From: Thermoplasmatota archaeon
GTDB taxonomy: Archaea; Thermoplasmatota; E2; DHVEG-1
Assembly (NCBI GenBank): GCA_016930995.1
Contig: JAFGFQ010000076.1
Span: 1 to 5,759 of the forward strand
Length of the DNA: 5,759 nucleotides
Direction: 5' to 3'
A model generated the notes under the pieces. That model was not told the DNA's origin and did no database searches. It saw nothing but the letters and a program-made list of their open reading frames with translations. The position numbers and the translations under genes were made by a program. Numbering within the stretch: position 1 is the first letter of the stretch; the number at the start of each line of letters is the position of its first letter. Positions 5,145 to 5,759 of this stretch are shown piece after piece.

Positions 5145-5624
5145 TCATTTAATAATCGTTCTATCCGGAATGTTTCCGTTCTGAAAATGTTTATCCAACC
5201 AACCTGAAACAACATCTTCTCTACTATCAAAATATTTCACGTATGGCTTAATATCCAAGAGCGGTGTTTTATCTATCATGTCCACCTGAGTGAAAAACAT
5301 TATGTTAGCTTGAATCCGTTGGATTTTCACAACAGAAAAACCTATATGATTTGGACGATGTGGACTACGTAGTGCAAATATACCGTGTTTTTCATCCTCA
5401 AGAAACGGTGTTCCCTCGATTGTTATTTTATTTGACTTATGAAAATAATAAATAAGGATGCAATGACTGAATTTTTCTAGATCCTTTAAACCTTTGACAT
5501 AGTCATTTTTCAGTTCGAGATACGCCTCTACATCATCTTTAAACCTTCCTTGGATAGGAATTTGTTTACTTTTTTTATACGGGGAGTGAATAACACCGAT
5601 TGGATGTAGTGTTATTTGTTTCAT
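5145..5624 (-). CDS. trmO: TrmO-family tRNA t6A37 N6-methyltransferase
   Basis: This 159-aa protein of the TrmO (UPF0066/TsaA-like, COG1720) family is full length for the single-domain archaeal form. Bacterial TrmO uses SAM to methylate t6A at position 37 of certain tRNAs, giving m6t6A and improving decoding of ACY codons; archaeal members are assumed to act likewise. Seen here: IGVIHSPY (9-16), with His13 where many bacterial enzymes have Arg; IPIQG (22-26); the signature GIFALRSPHRPNHIGFS (81-97); TPLLDIKPYVKYFD (120-133); and the terminal SGWLDKHF. An in-frame TTG at 5648 would add eight residues, but ATG at 5624 is preferred: GGTGA lies four nt upstream, the family motif begins right after it, and a TATA box sits 33 nt away. 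It is transcribed alone, convergent with the oxidoreductase operon. Confidence 0.93.
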   Translation of the reverse strand: MKQITLHPIGVIHSPYKKSKQIPIQGRFKDDVEAYLELKNDYVKGLKDLEKFSHCILIYYFHKSNKITIEGTPFLEDEKHGIFALRSPHRPNHIGFSVVKIQRIQANIMFFTQVDMIDKTPLLDIKPYVKYFDSREDVVSGWLDKHFQNGNIPDRTIIK

Positions 5625-5648
5625 ACGTTCACCAATGGACGCAAACAA

Positions 5649-5759
5649 GTATCTATTTAAAAAAATTGGTTATATGGCCTCATCTCACCATATTTCTGGT
5701 ACATACAATGAATTTCAGATATAAATTATGAAAGAATCAATCTGAAAAATGGTAATAAA
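5649..5759. other. Right-edge intergenic sequence with possible third repeat copy
   Basis: No gene is supported in these last 111 bases. After the trmO TATA box, the segment from 5696 starts with CTGGTACATACAAT, which matches 13 of 14 bases at 2212-2225 in repeat copy B. Near the end, CAATC (5738-5742) followed by GAAAAATG (5744-5751) occurs in the same order as in copy A (35-39 and 42-49). It may be a third copy in the same orientation, cut off by the window end. Confidence 0.35.
5654..5661 (-). promoter_or_regulatory. TATA box of trmO
   Basis: A perfect archaeal TATA box, TTTAAATA, on the minus strand (5661 down to 5654). Its centre is about 33 nt from the ATG at 5624, the same distance as in the AbiE promoter, so transcription would begin about 5-8 nt before the start codon. 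No good BRE precedes it. The spacing argues against the TTG at 5648 as start. Confidence 0.65.

Noticed and set aside
5625..5648. Upstream TTG start extending TrmO by eight residues
   Set aside because: The TATA box lies only about 9 nt away, while ATG 5624 has a GGTGA site and the expected family N-terminus.
1..5759. tRNA, rRNA, CRISPR array, transposase or integrase
   Set aside because: Looked for T-loop and anticodon-arm patterns, regularly spaced repeats of 24-40 nt and recombinase motifs on both strands; none was found. The intergenic repeats are too few and too far apart for a CRISPR array.

Overview
The window reads as a stretch of an AT-rich archaeal chromosome. The evidence is BRE/TATA-type promoter elements (for example TTTAAATA about 33 nt before the trmO ATG), start codons with very short leaders or GGTGA-type Shine-Dalgarno sequences, and a gene set (stand-alone SCP2-like protein, Fe-S/FAD fusion oxidoreductase, archaeal-type TrmO) common in uncultured Euryarchaeota/Thermoplasmatota-like and related archaea. 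The exact lineage cannot be fixed from the sequence. No tRNA, rRNA, CRISPR array or transposase is visible.

Left part, minus strand (2023 down to 267): a two-gene AbiE-type toxin-antitoxin/abortive-infection operon. The AbiEi-like winged-helix antitoxin/regulator comes first, followed after 2 nt by the AbiEii-like nucleotidyltransferase toxin. It is transcribed from a promoter near 2053-2067.

Middle, plus strand (2564-4947): a 658-aa protein that joins an N-terminal cysteine-rich [Fe-S] domain to a PCMH/VAO-type FAD domain. Its stop codon overlaps the start of a 137-aa SCP2-like (hydrophobic ligand binding) protein by 7 nt. The two are probably co-translated and suggest a redox enzyme acting on, or delivered, a hydrophobic substrate. 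No substrate can be named.

Right part, minus strand (5624 down to 5145): trmO, a SAM-dependent tRNA t6A37 N6-methyltransferase homologue, convergent with the oxidoreductase pair and with its own TATA box.

The least expected observation is non-coding. The AbiE operon lies between two diverged, same-direction copies of an intergenic sequence of roughly 190-200 bp (about 18-203 and 2211-2413). A possible third, edge-truncated copy starts at about 5696. These may mark the borders of an acquired defence cassette or belong to an uncharacterised dispersed intergenic repeat family.
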